Below are positions 10,731-22,114 of a stretch of DNA of 64,000 nt, piece after piece. The notes below the pieces were generated by a model that saw nothing but the letters and a program-made list of their open reading frames with translations, did not search any database and was not told where the DNA came from. Position numbers and translations under genes: made by a program. Where the stretch lies: positions 37,423,059-37,487,058 of the forward strand of contig NC_066313.1 of the NCBI RefSeq assembly GCF_022539315.1. The letters run 5' to 3'. Each line of letters opens with the position of its first letter. Positions within the stretch are counted from its first letter, which is position 1. Source of the stretch: Serinus canaria (taxonomy: Eukaryota > Chordata > Aves > Passeriformes > Fringillidae).

Positions 10731-12460
10731 AAATAGAGGTATCAGCAATTCCCAAGAAGCTGGTCTTTATCAGAAGTTAGTAAATTGTTAGTATTGTCGT
10801 TTATGGGGCTATAAAAGTGCACAGAGCTGAACTCTCCTCCGGAGGCCGGCGTGGTAACGTGCGCCTCTCATGGTTGGTTCCTCTCAGGCAGCCACGCTGC
10901 TGGGGGATCAGGAAAGAACTCTCTGCTGGGAAGCCTCAAGCTCAGGGTAGGCCTGTCGTTTATGATGCCCTAATAATGTGCTGGTTTGAGTAAAATAGGG
11001 ATGAGATACATGAAATCCTCCTGGTCTCCTATGGGACTTGCTGCCAAGGTTTACTTATGTAGCTGTGCCTTAACCTTTGCTTGTAGCTGAGCTTCCTCAT
11101 CCCCTAATTTAAAGATTATTTTCCTAATGAGACCCTAATTCAGAAAGATGCTGAATTGCCTCCTGGAAAGACATTGATTTTTCTATAGTTCCTATCTATT
11201 TCTTCCAGCAATACCTGTGAAATTATGGCCTTTGTTTATTAGTTCTGTTGTTGTTATTATTGGTACAATGCAAGATTCTTCCAAATGAGTGATCCATACT
11301 TCTGACGGTGTTGTTTTATAATTAAATCCTGGGGCCACAGTTTCTAAGGGATTTCAGTCCAATGAGTAATTGCTCAGTGAAATAATCTGTAAATGAAGAA
11401 GACAGGGATGAGCAGACTGGCATGAATACAGAAAGTAGGAATCATATTCTTACAGGTAGAAGTCCTGGTAACTCTCTCTCTTGGAAGTAGCTGCCTTGAA
11501 CCATTTTATAGTCAGTGTAGGAAGGTGAATTATTCTGGGGTGCAGTTCCTGTCAGCACACAGCTAATTAGACAAATACCTGCTTTACTCAAGTGACTAGA
11601 AAATGAGCCCAGAATGGCTAGATCAAATGTAGATGTCTACACAGTAAATATCCAAAGTGAAGTTAAATGAATCTTAGGGTGAATATGTTTTGAGGAAAAA
11701 AGCCATTGTCCTCAGGTTGTGTGGCAGTTGCAAAGAAGTCCCGTGTTAAGCTCTGAATCTTATTACCTTCAAAATTAGAGTATTGTCCTGTTTTCTCTGG
11801 TGTTGCTCCATCCTTCCCATGTCCCTCTCAGTCCTGGGGCTCACAGCAGTGGGACGGGTGGGAATGTCAGCAGCCAGTGTCCTCAGTTCTTATCCAGCAG
11901 GGTTTGATGGCTGGAGATCCCAGGGTCACTTTGGGTTTATGTTTCATTAGTTTCTCAATACAGCCTGCATTACATGGACTTTATTTTCTTTAGTCCTCAG
12001 TTATTTAATTCTGCAGTCTCTTTGTTATATCTAAAGTGGTTTAGACGGTTGCCTGCCTGTAGGAACTACTGACTGACCACTGGGATTTGTGTTTACAGTC
12101 TGGGACCTCCAGTACATCCTGTGTTTGCATTCTTGCAAGCTGTCTTTTATTCTAGGATCACAGGTAGTATAATCTACACACAGAAAATCTACTTGTTATC
12201 ACTATAAACTAGAGCTAACTCAAAGCAAACCCAACTGCTGAACATTTCCTCCCCCAGTTAAATAAAACAACCTCATTATCAGCTTAGGCCAGAACAAGCC
12301 CAAACAAACCCCGACACCCTTTTCTGTCAGGTCAATAAAAAACATGTGGCCTTTTAGTAGGAATGGCAAAAAAAGTAATATTTACTGGGCTACACCAAAC
12401 ACCATCCAGGAGCTGTTTGGCTGTGTTTGCATAGTGCTGTGCCTCATCTGTTGTGCTCCA
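10730..12460. other. Noncoding unique sequence
   Basis: No recognisable exon or repeat. A short GC-rich spot at about 10835-10870 (CTCCGGAGGCCGGCG) is too small to call a CpG island. Confidence 0.6.
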
Positions 12461-12466
12461 GAAGTC

Positions 12467-12506
12467 GTGTAGCTGTGTTGACACTGCTGTGCTAATACAG
12501 CTACAC
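12467..12506. repeat. Short inverted repeat (13-bp arms, 14-nt loop)
   Basis: GTGTAGCTGTGTT at 12467-12479 is mirrored by AATACAGCTACAC at 12494-12506, with 12 of 13 pairs and a 14-nt loop. The stem does not extend outward, so it is shorter than a microRNA precursor. It may be the core of a decayed element with inverted repeats, or chance. Confidence 0.6.
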
Positions 12507-12509
12507 AAC

Positions 12510-15500
12510 TGCTGAGCAGCGTTTAGCTTGCGTGTGCCCAGCTCAGCACACGGACAGAGAGAGCTTCCATCTGTCTCCAGCCGTCTTTAGAGGCAGGTCC
12601 ACAGTCTGTCTGCCTCCTGTAAAAATGCAAGCAAGTAAGAGGACAAAGATCCTGGAACTGCTTCTTACAGTGATGGCTTAGTGTTTAGGAAAGCCATCTG
12701 AGTAATTCTAAATGCCTGGGTATTTGGCACACCTTCTTGGAACACGTTTGGAACATCCGATGTCCTGATCATTGACCACCTTGAAAGTGGTTTCAGCAGG
12801 CATTGGCTGACTGATGAAACACAGATCACTAGTCCCCTAAAAAAGTTTTTTGTGCCTCTAGTTATTCAGTAGTATAAATTGAGGATCCGTTAAAAAAATT
12901 AGGCATCTTCTTCAGTAATTACAATTTCCAAGGTCTTAGCATGGTATTTTTTAAATGCAATTGTGGGATTACTGTACTGAAAAACCAGAATCTTTCTAAT
13001 TGTTTAAATTACTCCCCACTACCAATCAGAACAGAATACATACTCTATTAAGTTGACAATTACCATATATTTGAGCATTTCACAGTCCACTTAGTCTCCT
13101 GATAGAGTTCCCTGAATGATCTCTCCCTCTCGTTTCTTCCTGTCTAGCAGATTGTTTTAAGAAATGTTTAAACAGCAGATCAGGTGATAAAATATTTCTG
13201 GTAATCCTTTAAGGTGAATTATAAGCTTCTGAGAAGAAGGGTTGACTTCCATTTAAAGGATAAAATATGGCCAAGTTCAACAACCATGGAAAAGTAGCAG
13301 CCACCTGGCAGTAAACAGCCAGAGGCGCGCTAAAGGGACTGGTGGATTTTTTCAAATTTTTTGGGGTTCACTTGAATAGATAAATATCATAGAGATGACT
13401 ACATTTCAGCTTGTTCTCTTTTAAATGAATGTAAAGAATGGTGGCTCCCAGGGCTGGAGTAATCATGTTGTGAAAAAGGGCTTCTAAACTAAATGTGGCG
13501 AGTCTTGTTCCATGTGTTCCTTTTTATTCCTTTTGCTAACCATGTTAGGCTCTGATGCCTAGCTTTGATGCAGATGCCTACTTCATTGACATCTTAAGTT
13601 AGATGAGATAAATTCCATATGCATCCTAAAGGCAATGCCTCCTAGCTAGAGTTTCCAGTGATAAATAAGGACTTTTATAAAATTCTGGACACACGTGATA
13701 CTGAAATTTTAGCATGCAGCTTTATTTTAAGAGGCTATATCAGATGAAAACAACACAGACACATGGGACAGGAACATAACTCATGCAAGCTCATCCTGCC
13801 AATTCAAATGGAAGGCTTTTCCCTTTTGAAGGGATGACTTTGTGTCAGTGGACTCTGTTCCAGGGCAGAAACTGTCTCATGTCACTCTCCTTTTACAGTG
13901 GACTGGGCATTGACTATCTTTTCTAAGTTGCAAGGAGTTGATGTAAATACCTTATCATTTTTTTTCTAACATGACATAAGTACATGTGCTCCTGTCACAT
14001 GTTCTTGTCTGACCCAGATCAAATTTCTACTGTCTGGTAATGCATGATATCAATGAAGGTGGAACCAAGGTTGTTCTGTAAGGGCTTTTATGCCTCAGCA
14101 ATGACATCTGCCATCTGGCTTGTCTCCTGTGCTGATCTGTGCTGGCAGACCCCATTTTGAACAGTGAATAAACCTTATCAGGCGCAGACATATTTCTGTT
14201 CATTGATCCCAGTCACCTGCTTAAGTCTTATTTGTGCTGTCTGACATGTCTTTCAGCCCAAGGAGAGCTCCCTTCGCATGATGCGTGAGGAATGGGGCAA
14301 ACATGTTCTGGCATCTTCCAGTGCTGAGACTGGCTCCATAACAAGCTTCATACTCTGAGATGGCTGCTACTTTGAAAGCTTTATTGACCTGATAAATGTT
14401 CCTAGCTCATGTTAAATGGGCTGTGAGTCTGATCCAGATGGCTTGCTGGATACGGCTTTGAGGTCAGAAGCTGCTGACACTTGAGCCAGCCATGTGCATA
14501 AGCTACAGCATCTGGGATCAAAAGCATAATTCTCTTGCTAATCAAACCAGGCCTCTGTCAGTTGCTGCTGGTTTTGCAACATAATTTTCTCACTAGATGC
14601 ACTAACAAAAATAGAAATATTTGCATCTAATAACTTTGGATAATTGATGCAGGGAAGACAAACTATCAGAAGATATTCTGCCTCTCTTTTTTCATTTTCC
14701 TTTGCACGCAGAAAGGTATCCATGTCAACACTGAGCATCCTATAAATGGATTGTGCCATTTCTCATCAATGCTTGAAACAGATTACCCGGAGTTATACAC
14801 ATTTTCAAATCAACTGAAAGATTAGTGTTCAGACAAAATAAGACATCACATTTAAAAATAAAATAAAGAATACAAAATTGGGCCAGCACATCCAATGTTT
14901 TTGCTGACAGATATAATTTGTTTTGCTAGAAGGAGGTATGTTAAAGCTTTGGTGAGGACAGCACAAATATATTCAGTCAATAGAGTAGAAATTCTTAGCA
15001 AGTTCACTTTGATTTTGGTCACACCTTTCTTCCAGTACTCCAACAGAAAATCCATAGCTAGTTAGTGGTGCAAGACAAAACAATATTTAAATCAAATAGC
15101 AAACAACTTTTGAAAAGTACAGTTCTTATTCATAATTCTGTGGTTGCACAACAGTGCAATCCTTGTCTGAGAGAATCAGCTTTCCATGTAACTAGTGTGT
15201 CTACTCAGAACGCTTCATGTTTTAAGTATGAAAAAAGCTTACTAAACTGATTTGGTTGGGATGAGAGGGGTGGTGGTGGTGGTCAGATTTCTTGGGAAAA
15301 TTAGACAGCTGCCAAGACCAGTGTTTTTTTGGAATTGCTGCTGAATGGCCCCTTTTAAAAAAAGATCTTTACCACAGCTAAAGTGTCACTTTTGCCTCTG
15401 TACCGTCCACCCATGTACCAGCTTTTCCAAGAGCCATGAGCCTTCCAAATAGTGATTCTAAACCTTGGAGGGGGGAAAAAAAAATCAGTACCTAGTCAAG

Positions 15501-15650
15501 GTACTTGAGTCTTGGGCAAAAATTGATAGATCATGGAGATTATGGCACTTCTGCTGTGGCGAGCAGAAGGCTAGACCCCCCCCAGTAAATGAGGACTAGT
15601 GTGACCATGTTTGACTGAGGATCGGGTGTGATCAGGGACTAAGTGGAGCC
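12510..15650. other. Noncoding unique sequence
   Basis: Mostly AT-rich with no recognisable exon, RNA gene or repeat family. The open frames at 14538-14759 and 14852-15055 (minus) and 15065-15250 (plus) are under 75 codons and have no recognisable domain. Confidence 0.6.
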
Positions 15651-15665
15651 CCACCGGGATGGGGG

Positions 15666-15714
15666 CTGTGTGTCTGTGTGTGTGTCTGTCTGTGTGTCTG
15701 TCTGTGTGTCCGTG
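15666..15714 (+). repeat. TG/TGTC microsatellite
   Basis: An interrupted CTGTGTGTCTGTGTGTGTGT tract alternates (TG)n with TCTG units over about 50 bp just before the CpG island. Alternating purine-pyrimidine tracts of this type can adopt Z-DNA. A + strand frame reading CLCVCLSVCLSVC comes only from this repeat. Confidence 0.9.
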
Positions 15715-15729
15715 TACCCTGCTCTCCCT

Positions 15730-16650
15730 GTGGACCGAGGGCGCTTCCCTTGGTTGGAGACACCGCGCAAGGGAACTCCTGGAGGCTGAGAGCCTTCGAG
15801 GGACCGGCTTCCCGGGCTACCCTGCTGGCACCTTCAGGATTCTGAAGCCGGTCGGGTCGTACCGATTGCCTTGGGGCTAAATCCAGATCAGTAATGAGGA
15901 AGAAATTAAAAGCGGCCCGCGGGCTCCCGCCCCGCTGCCGCCGGAGGTGCCGCACGCGCCGCGGCCGCTGGGTGGCGCCGTCAGGAAGGAGAAGGAGCGC
16001 GCGCGAGGCGGCGGCGGGAACGGGCCCTCCTGTGGCGCCTCGGGCGGAGCGGCGGGCGCTGCTCTCGGCAGAGGGACGGAGGGCTCTGCGTGGCTCCCAG
16101 CCTCCTGCCCGGCACCCCGGCGTTCGCCCAGGCTGCGGGGGCTGAGAGCACGCCACCATGCAAACGAGATGGGCTTGGGGGCGGGCATGCCACCACTAGT
16201 CCTGCCGGCCCCGCTGGTTCTGATAGAAGACGGCGCTGCCGCGGGCAGGGCAGTGCCCAGCCGGTGTGAAGATCATCGTCCTCCTCCTTTTCCCTGCCGT
16301 CTGTAGCACCCTCAGAGTCTCCCCCGTCCCACAGAGACCATCTGGAGAAGACCCCGTCCCGCGGGCTTCCATCAGCTGGCAGCCCTGGTTTCCGTGGTGA
16401 TGTTGCAGCCGCTCCTGCGCCCCTCTCCTCTGTGCCCCCGAGTGGGGACGGGCTGGCACCAGGCACCGCTGGTACCCCCAGGCCCGGGGCAGCCTCTGGT
16501 TTCCCAGCGGGTGTGCTGGTGCCAGGGGCGCTGGGTGGGCTGGGAAAGACCTGCAGGGAGCTGGCAAGGGGATGAGCCCGGCACTGCCAGTGATGCCCAG
16601 GGTGTAGGGGTGCCCAGGATGGTGGAGGTGAGCTGTGTGGTGGTGCAGAA
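15730..16650. promoter_or_regulatory. CpG island, likely promoter of an unidentified transcript
   Basis: GC content and CpG frequency rise sharply over about 900 bp, with a core at 15900-16250 that contains GCGGCCGC, several CGCGC words and Sp1-type GGGCGG boxes. This is the strongest promoter candidate in the window. Long open frames on both strands (up to 257 codons on minus, 175 on minus, 128 on plus) are the usual GC-rich artefacts; they are rich in Pro, Ser, Arg and Gly and match no family I know. A good donor-like GGAGGTGAGC at about 16627 and another, AAAAAAGTAAGTAT, at about 16892 would suit a + strand transcript. A minus-strand transcript is equally possible. Confidence 0.65.
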
Positions 16651-19600
16651 TCGCTTTCCCTTTCGTGGCTGCTTTCATGCAGGGCTCCTGTCCAAGCACA
16701 TCCAAAAGGGAAAGTGGAGCACTGCTCCTCCGGGCCATTTTTCAGAAAATACAACGGCTACACCAGTGTGCTTTCAGTAACAATTAACTTCTGTTGTGTT
16801 TAAATATGCTGAGTGCTTTAATACTCAGCTTTGCTGTTGGAGTGTGTGCCTTGAGGAGAGTATGGCTAGCAGAAGGAACCATCTAGCTGAAAAAAGTAAG
16901 TATTCTGTGAAAACTGGAACCACTTTTCCTTACCTGATAAGAAATTCAAAAGTTATGGGATGTCTTTTCATTTCCAAACTGGGAAAAAACCTATGGTTGA
17001 AAACTGAAATTTAATGTGAGTAAAGCTATCACATTGGCTTGTTTGTTTCAGATTTACAGTTTAGACAATATTTTTTGTGATGTAAAAATGTTTTTAAGCA
17101 ATATTTGCAAACAATACTTCAATATATTATAGAGGATTTTCCATTTTTTTTTCTTCCAGGCAAGATTTAGACTTTGTTAGGGAGCTGTCCCAAGACATTC
17201 TGGCTTAAAAAAGCCCCAGTATTTCCAAAGGGGTGAAGTGCTCCATTAGTTTTGTAACTAAGTGTAATTACTCACATTTTTATTTCTTATGATCAGCATT
17301 TCACTAATTTTGAACTCCTATGTATCTTATTCAGAGGATATTTTCAGCATTAGCTGTTTTAGTGGGAATTTTTATCTAGGTGTCATAGACAGGAAGTAAA
17401 TGTAAAAGGTACTTCAGATGTAAAGTAAACAATCATTTAAATCCTATGGTAGGAACACATTTATATTTCATGGTTTCTAAAATCAGAGTACTGTAATATC
17501 TAGATCTGGATGGCTGCTTTCGAGTGGAAATGATAAACAACATTGTCCCTTGCAGTTAGATAGCAATACTGAGAACAGTCCATTCAGCAACAAATCAAAA
17601 GATTTATATTAAAAAAGGAAAGTCATATTAATCTTGCCTAAGTTGCACCAATGTATGAAACTTATTTGAAATAGAAGGTAGAAACAGTAACCTGTAAAAG
17701 ATGGTGATTACACTTCAGCATAGAGAAGCGATGATAACATGGAAATAGTTCCTTTTCTATCTGTAACTTGAAACTATTTTTTTCTTCTGCATTGAAACAG
17801 AAAACTCAGTATCTGCAGTCACTGACTGAAAGGATGGTCTTGTCTGATGTTACCCATGTATGCTGCTTCACAGAATACATGGGGAGAGGTGCATTGCAGT
17901 ATGCAAAAAGTCTTTGTCAAATATAGAGTGCTTTTGATCTTGGTTTTTTATCTTGTGTGGATGTTTGTGCAGTGGGCCTGTATATGATGTGGAATAGTGT
18001 GTTTTACTGATAGTGCAGGCAAAGTAAATATCTAATGCAGTATGCTAAATGATGTGGATATGTGGATATACAGCTATTTGTGAGTTTTGTGCTTTTATTT
18101 AGGTATTCCTGACTGCAGAAGGGAAAATAAAAAATTGTAACTGGTAGCTAGATTTATTTGAACTCACAGTTTTATAGTAGCAGGTACAGATACCATGTTT
18201 ATGATTGTTTTCCTTAGACACTCCCAAATTCAGGTAAGATAAAATATTTTCATGGTCTCTGACCAGGACTTGGGAGTTTTAGGCTAAACTTTGACTTAAA
18301 TGCTGCAACCGAGCACAACCAAGCAATTGGCTTTATGGGCATGACACAATATTTTATTTTCCATTTGTAAAATGGATGAAACCACTAAGACCAATGGCTG
18401 ATCAGCCATAAGTGAGTCTGCTACACATCCCCAAATGGATAAGATGACCTCTTGAGGTCTTTAGCAGTTTTATTTTCTGATTTTTTTTCCCCCTGCCTTT
18501 TTCCATTTAAAATGCAGTGCATCTGATTGGTCATCTCAAAGGGCGTATCTTTTCCTGTATATACTCAGTTTCAACAGTGACATCTAGTGCCAGCAAGGGG
18601 CTCAAAAATACAGCCTTGGTGTGAGTTGGTTATTACTGCTCAAAAGCAATACAGCAGATATTTATTATCTCCCAGGAAAAAAGTTTTCACTGAGACAAAG
18701 AGAGAATTATTGCTTTATGAATAAACAACTGTATAGACTTTTCAGACAAAAAAAGAAGTGATTGCAAAGGGCTTTCCAGGAATAGTATAATTCCTTTTGT
18801 TAAGTTGCTCTAAAGGACACTGTGTTCCTTGCCATTTTACCTCAAAAATGTATTTCTCCATCTGTGGGGAAATTTGTTTTCCGACTTGGTGAAGTATGGT
18901 CGGGTTTTAGAGCTGTTATGAATCTTGTGCAGGAAACATGGGAACGGTTCTGATATATGACAGATGTAGTGCAACTACTGTGATGAAAACCATTTGAGGA
19001 ACTCATATTTTTTCTTTCTTCTCTGCTGTGTTCAGAGAACCCTTCACTGTCTATCATCAGTCTGGAGTTACAGAGCTCCAAAGCTGAATGTCAGAAAACT
19101 CAGAAAACATCTCTGGTTCCAGCTCATCCCTCATGTATCTCCATGGATTTGGATGAGATTATACTAGGAGTAAGCTGAGCCCAGTGATCTTCACTGAGCC
19201 TGCTTGACTTCATGAGATTCAGCATGAGGATTTGTAATGCTAAACTCTCAGTAGAGGCCAAAGAATTGTGTAAGTGGAGTGAAGGAGTTAGGAAATGGGG
19301 AGGGGGAGGGAAGAAGAAAAAGTAAAGAGGGAAGATAAATCTGATTTCGAGTTACTGTCAGTTCTGACTATATCCTTGCTCTTTATATTTCCTCTGCTTT
19401 TATTTGGTTTTCTTTTTGTAGTTCTTTTATTAATTTTATTTTCATGGTTTAGTGATTTTAGCCAGCCTTTTCTCTGTGCTGCTTATTCAGTTTTTTAGCA
19501 CTGTAATTTGAACATCATTTAACCGTTACACGTATTAATCAAGTGACAGGGACCCCCTGGGGAAGCAATTCAGCCTTTTAGCAGCACTTGGGAAATCTCC

Positions 19601-20020
19601 TTTACTCTGATTCCATGGAGCTCTGCATATGCTTAGTAGCAGAAAGGAGCTGTGAAAAAGGGAACTTCCATAGGTCTAATGCAGAGCAGGTGGAGACCTT
19701 GGGCTGTAGATCTACTTGAAAATAATAAACTCTCTCATTTAAAGGAGATAGTCTAGAATGGGTGTAGAATTTACTAATGTTTGTGAATATTGTGCTTTTG
19801 TGGTTGTTATTTCCCTGTTAAGTACATTACTGCAGTGCCCAGATATAACTGTCATGGACTATGATTTGTACTTGATACACAGACTGGCTGTAAATCTGAG
19901 CACCTATTTTGGGAAAGATCTCCTGGATGAAGATTATGTTTTTGAAGTGAAAAACAGGGGGAAAAAAGAGTAGATTTGAAGTTCTTCTCTGAGTTTCGTT
20001 TATCATCAGCTCTTGGTGAC
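16650..20020. other. Noncoding unique AT-rich sequence
   Basis: No exon or repeat family is recognised. A purine-rich patch lies at 19290-19340. The 71-codon frame at 19758-19973 (+) has a protein-like composition (ending DEDYVFEVKNRGKKE) but no known domain, and I do not call it a gene. Confidence 0.6.
18577..18603. promoter_or_regulatory. Two abutting CTCF-like motifs in opposite directions
   Basis: GTGACATCTAGTGC (18577-18590, minus-strand motif) and CCAGCAAGGGGCTC (18590-18603, plus-strand motif) each match 12 of 14 positions of the CTCF core and share one base. Each alone is weak; the pairing may be chance. Confidence 0.2.
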
Positions 20021-20024
20021 ATTA

Positions 20025-22110
20025 TCAGGAGCCAAAAGAAAAAGTCAAATTAGAAATCAATTGAACCGTTACACTCCACACAGATACTGCATTTAAGCTC
20101 GTGTTTGACTCAGAGTCAACCAAGAATCTTGAAAGCATTTTCCAGGAAACACCTAAAAAATCAGGGAAAAAAATCAAGGAGGAACATGGAACATTGAGGG
20201 GAAGATATGAATGAACTGACGTGGATAATGAAAAAAAAAAACAAAAAATGACACCAAAGTGAAAGCCATCAAAAGGCATGGAATGCAGTGAAGTGCATGC
20301 AGAGACATGGACCATGAAAATTTTATTTCCTTTGGGGAAGGGAAACAGGATCCTGCCAAACAGAAAAGAAAGGCTCTGGAAAGGAGTTAGTAAATCTTTG
20401 GATTTTCTTGGTTTTTTGGGTTTTTCAATTGAATTTCATTTGATCATATCTCCTTTCAAGAGCCTTTGTCTTCTGATTGGGTAAGGGAAACAAAATCTTG
20501 CATTTTCAGTGGGGATCCATTGGGCAAGCTGTGGTGCATGTTCCTGCACTTGATGGCGTACCATGCCTTTGGATGTCTTTCACTAAAAACAAGACTTTCT
20601 TTTTTTTTAAGTATCCATGCCATGTCCCTCACATCTTCCCCTCCCAGTTGTGTCTTCCTTGATTTTTTTCCCTGCTTTTGCAACATCTGTGAAGTATGTT
20701 TTGGCCTCTTTCGGTCCTTTGCACTACAACTGATGTAATCCCCATCCATTTTCTTGTAGTCACTAAATCTCCCCAATTTATTTTTCTTCCTTCAATTTCA
20801 TTTCCCTAGTTTGTATCTCCATTCCAGAGTGTTGATAAGTCCTTCTTTTCCGTTTCAGCCTTCATTGGGGATCAATTTGGGCAAGCTTTGGTGCATGTCC
20901 CTGCACTTGATGGCATGCCATGCCTTTTGATGGCTTTCACTATAACCGAGAAATTTTTTTTGTGTTTTTTATTTTTTTTTTTAAGTATCCATGCCATGTC
21001 CTACATATCTTCCCCTCCAAGTTGTGTCTTCCTTGATTTTTTTCCCTGCTTTTGCAACATCTGTGAAGTATGCTTTGGCCTCTTTTGGTTCTTTGTACTG
21101 CACCTGATGGAATCCCCTTCCATTTTCTTGTCACTAAATATTCCAATTTTTTGGTTTTTTTCTTTCTTCTTTGGTATAGTGAAAGACATCAAACTTACAA
21201 ACTCTCTGGAATGGAAATACCATTAAAGGAAATGCAATCAAAGCTAAAAGAAAAGAAATTTGGTTAATTTGGTGACTACTAGAAAGCGGTCTGGGAGGAA
21301 ATAAGGTGCAGAGCAAAGGACCAAAACAGGCCAAATCTAACCTCATAGATATTGCAAAAGCAGGGGAAAACATCAAGGAGGCAGACAGAATTTTTAGGGA
21401 AAGACATTAGAGACATGGCATGGATACATTAAAAAAAAAAAATTGTCACCAAATTGAAAGGCATGTCTTGCCATCAAGTGCAGGGACACGCACCAAAGCT
21501 TGCCAAAATTGATCTTCATTGTAATTGCAAGGGTTTTTTTCCCTTTCTTTTTTTAATATCCCTGCCATATCCTGTCAATACTGTGTTCCTTCTTATTTTT
21601 TCCCCTGATTTTTCTACATCTGTGAGGTTTGTTTTGGCATCTTTTGGCCCTTTCCCTACAACTCATGTAATCCAGGTCCTTTTTCTTTTAGTCACTAAAT
21701 TTTCCAAGTTTCTTTTTTTTTTTTTCCAATTTATTTCTATTGATCATATCTCTTTTCCGGAGTGTTTGTAAAGCCTTCTTTTCTGTTTCCTGGATTTCAG
21801 AGTGGATCAATTTATGCAATCTGTGGTCCCTGTCCAGGCATTTCAAGACATCATATGCCTTTTGATAGCTTTGAATTCAGTGAAGGCTTTTTCAGCATCT
21901 GTGAGGTCAGTTTTGGCATATTTTTGTTCTTTGCACTGCACCTCATTTCCTCCCAGACCATTTTCTTGTAGTTACTAAATTCCCCAAGTTTTGGTTTTGT
22001 TTTTTATTTTTCATTTTGTTTGTGTCTTATCTCTTTTCCAGACTGTTTTTAAGTCTCTATCTCCTGTTTGCAAGATTTCATTTCCTTTACTGAAGGAAGG
22101 AATGATCAGT
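20025..22110. repeat. Cluster of ~360-bp repeat units in alternating orientation, family unknown
   Basis: A diverged AT-rich unit recurs in both directions. Forward, the block with GGCAAGCT, GGTGCATG and CCTGCACTTGATGG occurs at 20521 and 20879, 357 bp apart, and as a decayed copy near 21812. A second block, CTGTGAAG or CTGTGAGG then TTTTGGC and TTTGCACT, occurs at 20688, 21061, 21620 and 21899. Inverted copies lie at about 20160-20395 and 21180-21525, where TTGATGGCATG-type words appear as their complements. The order is roughly R-F-F-R-F-F. The two adjacent forward units are the closest pair, so that duplication looks youngest. The units hold short open frames on both strands (for example CVFLDFFPCFCNICEVCFGLF twice) that come with the duplication and match no protein I know. 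It may be a small satellite, a rearranged transposon or a local inverted duplication. Confidence 0.85.
20361..20475. repeat. Inverted repeat at an orientation switch (26-bp arms)
   Basis: Within the repeat cluster, 20361-20386 (including GGCTCTGGAAAGGAG) pairs with 20450-20475 (including CTCCTTTCAAGAGCC) at 23 of 26 positions, around a 63-nt T-rich loop. It marks the junction where a reverse unit meets a forward unit. Confidence 0.8.
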
Positions 22111-22114
22111 TTAC

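Noticed and set aside
12467..12506. MicroRNA precursor
   Set aside because: The stem is only 13 bp, below the roughly 22-bp or longer stem of a typical precursor.
15981..16754. 257-codon minus-strand frame through the CpG island
   Set aside because: GC-rich DNA lacks stops on both strands; the protein is rich in Pro, Ser, Arg and Gly, has no domain and overlaps other long frames.
19758..19973. 71-codon plus-strand frame ending in DEDYVFEVKNRGKKE
   Set aside because: Plausible composition but no homolog recognised and no gene context.
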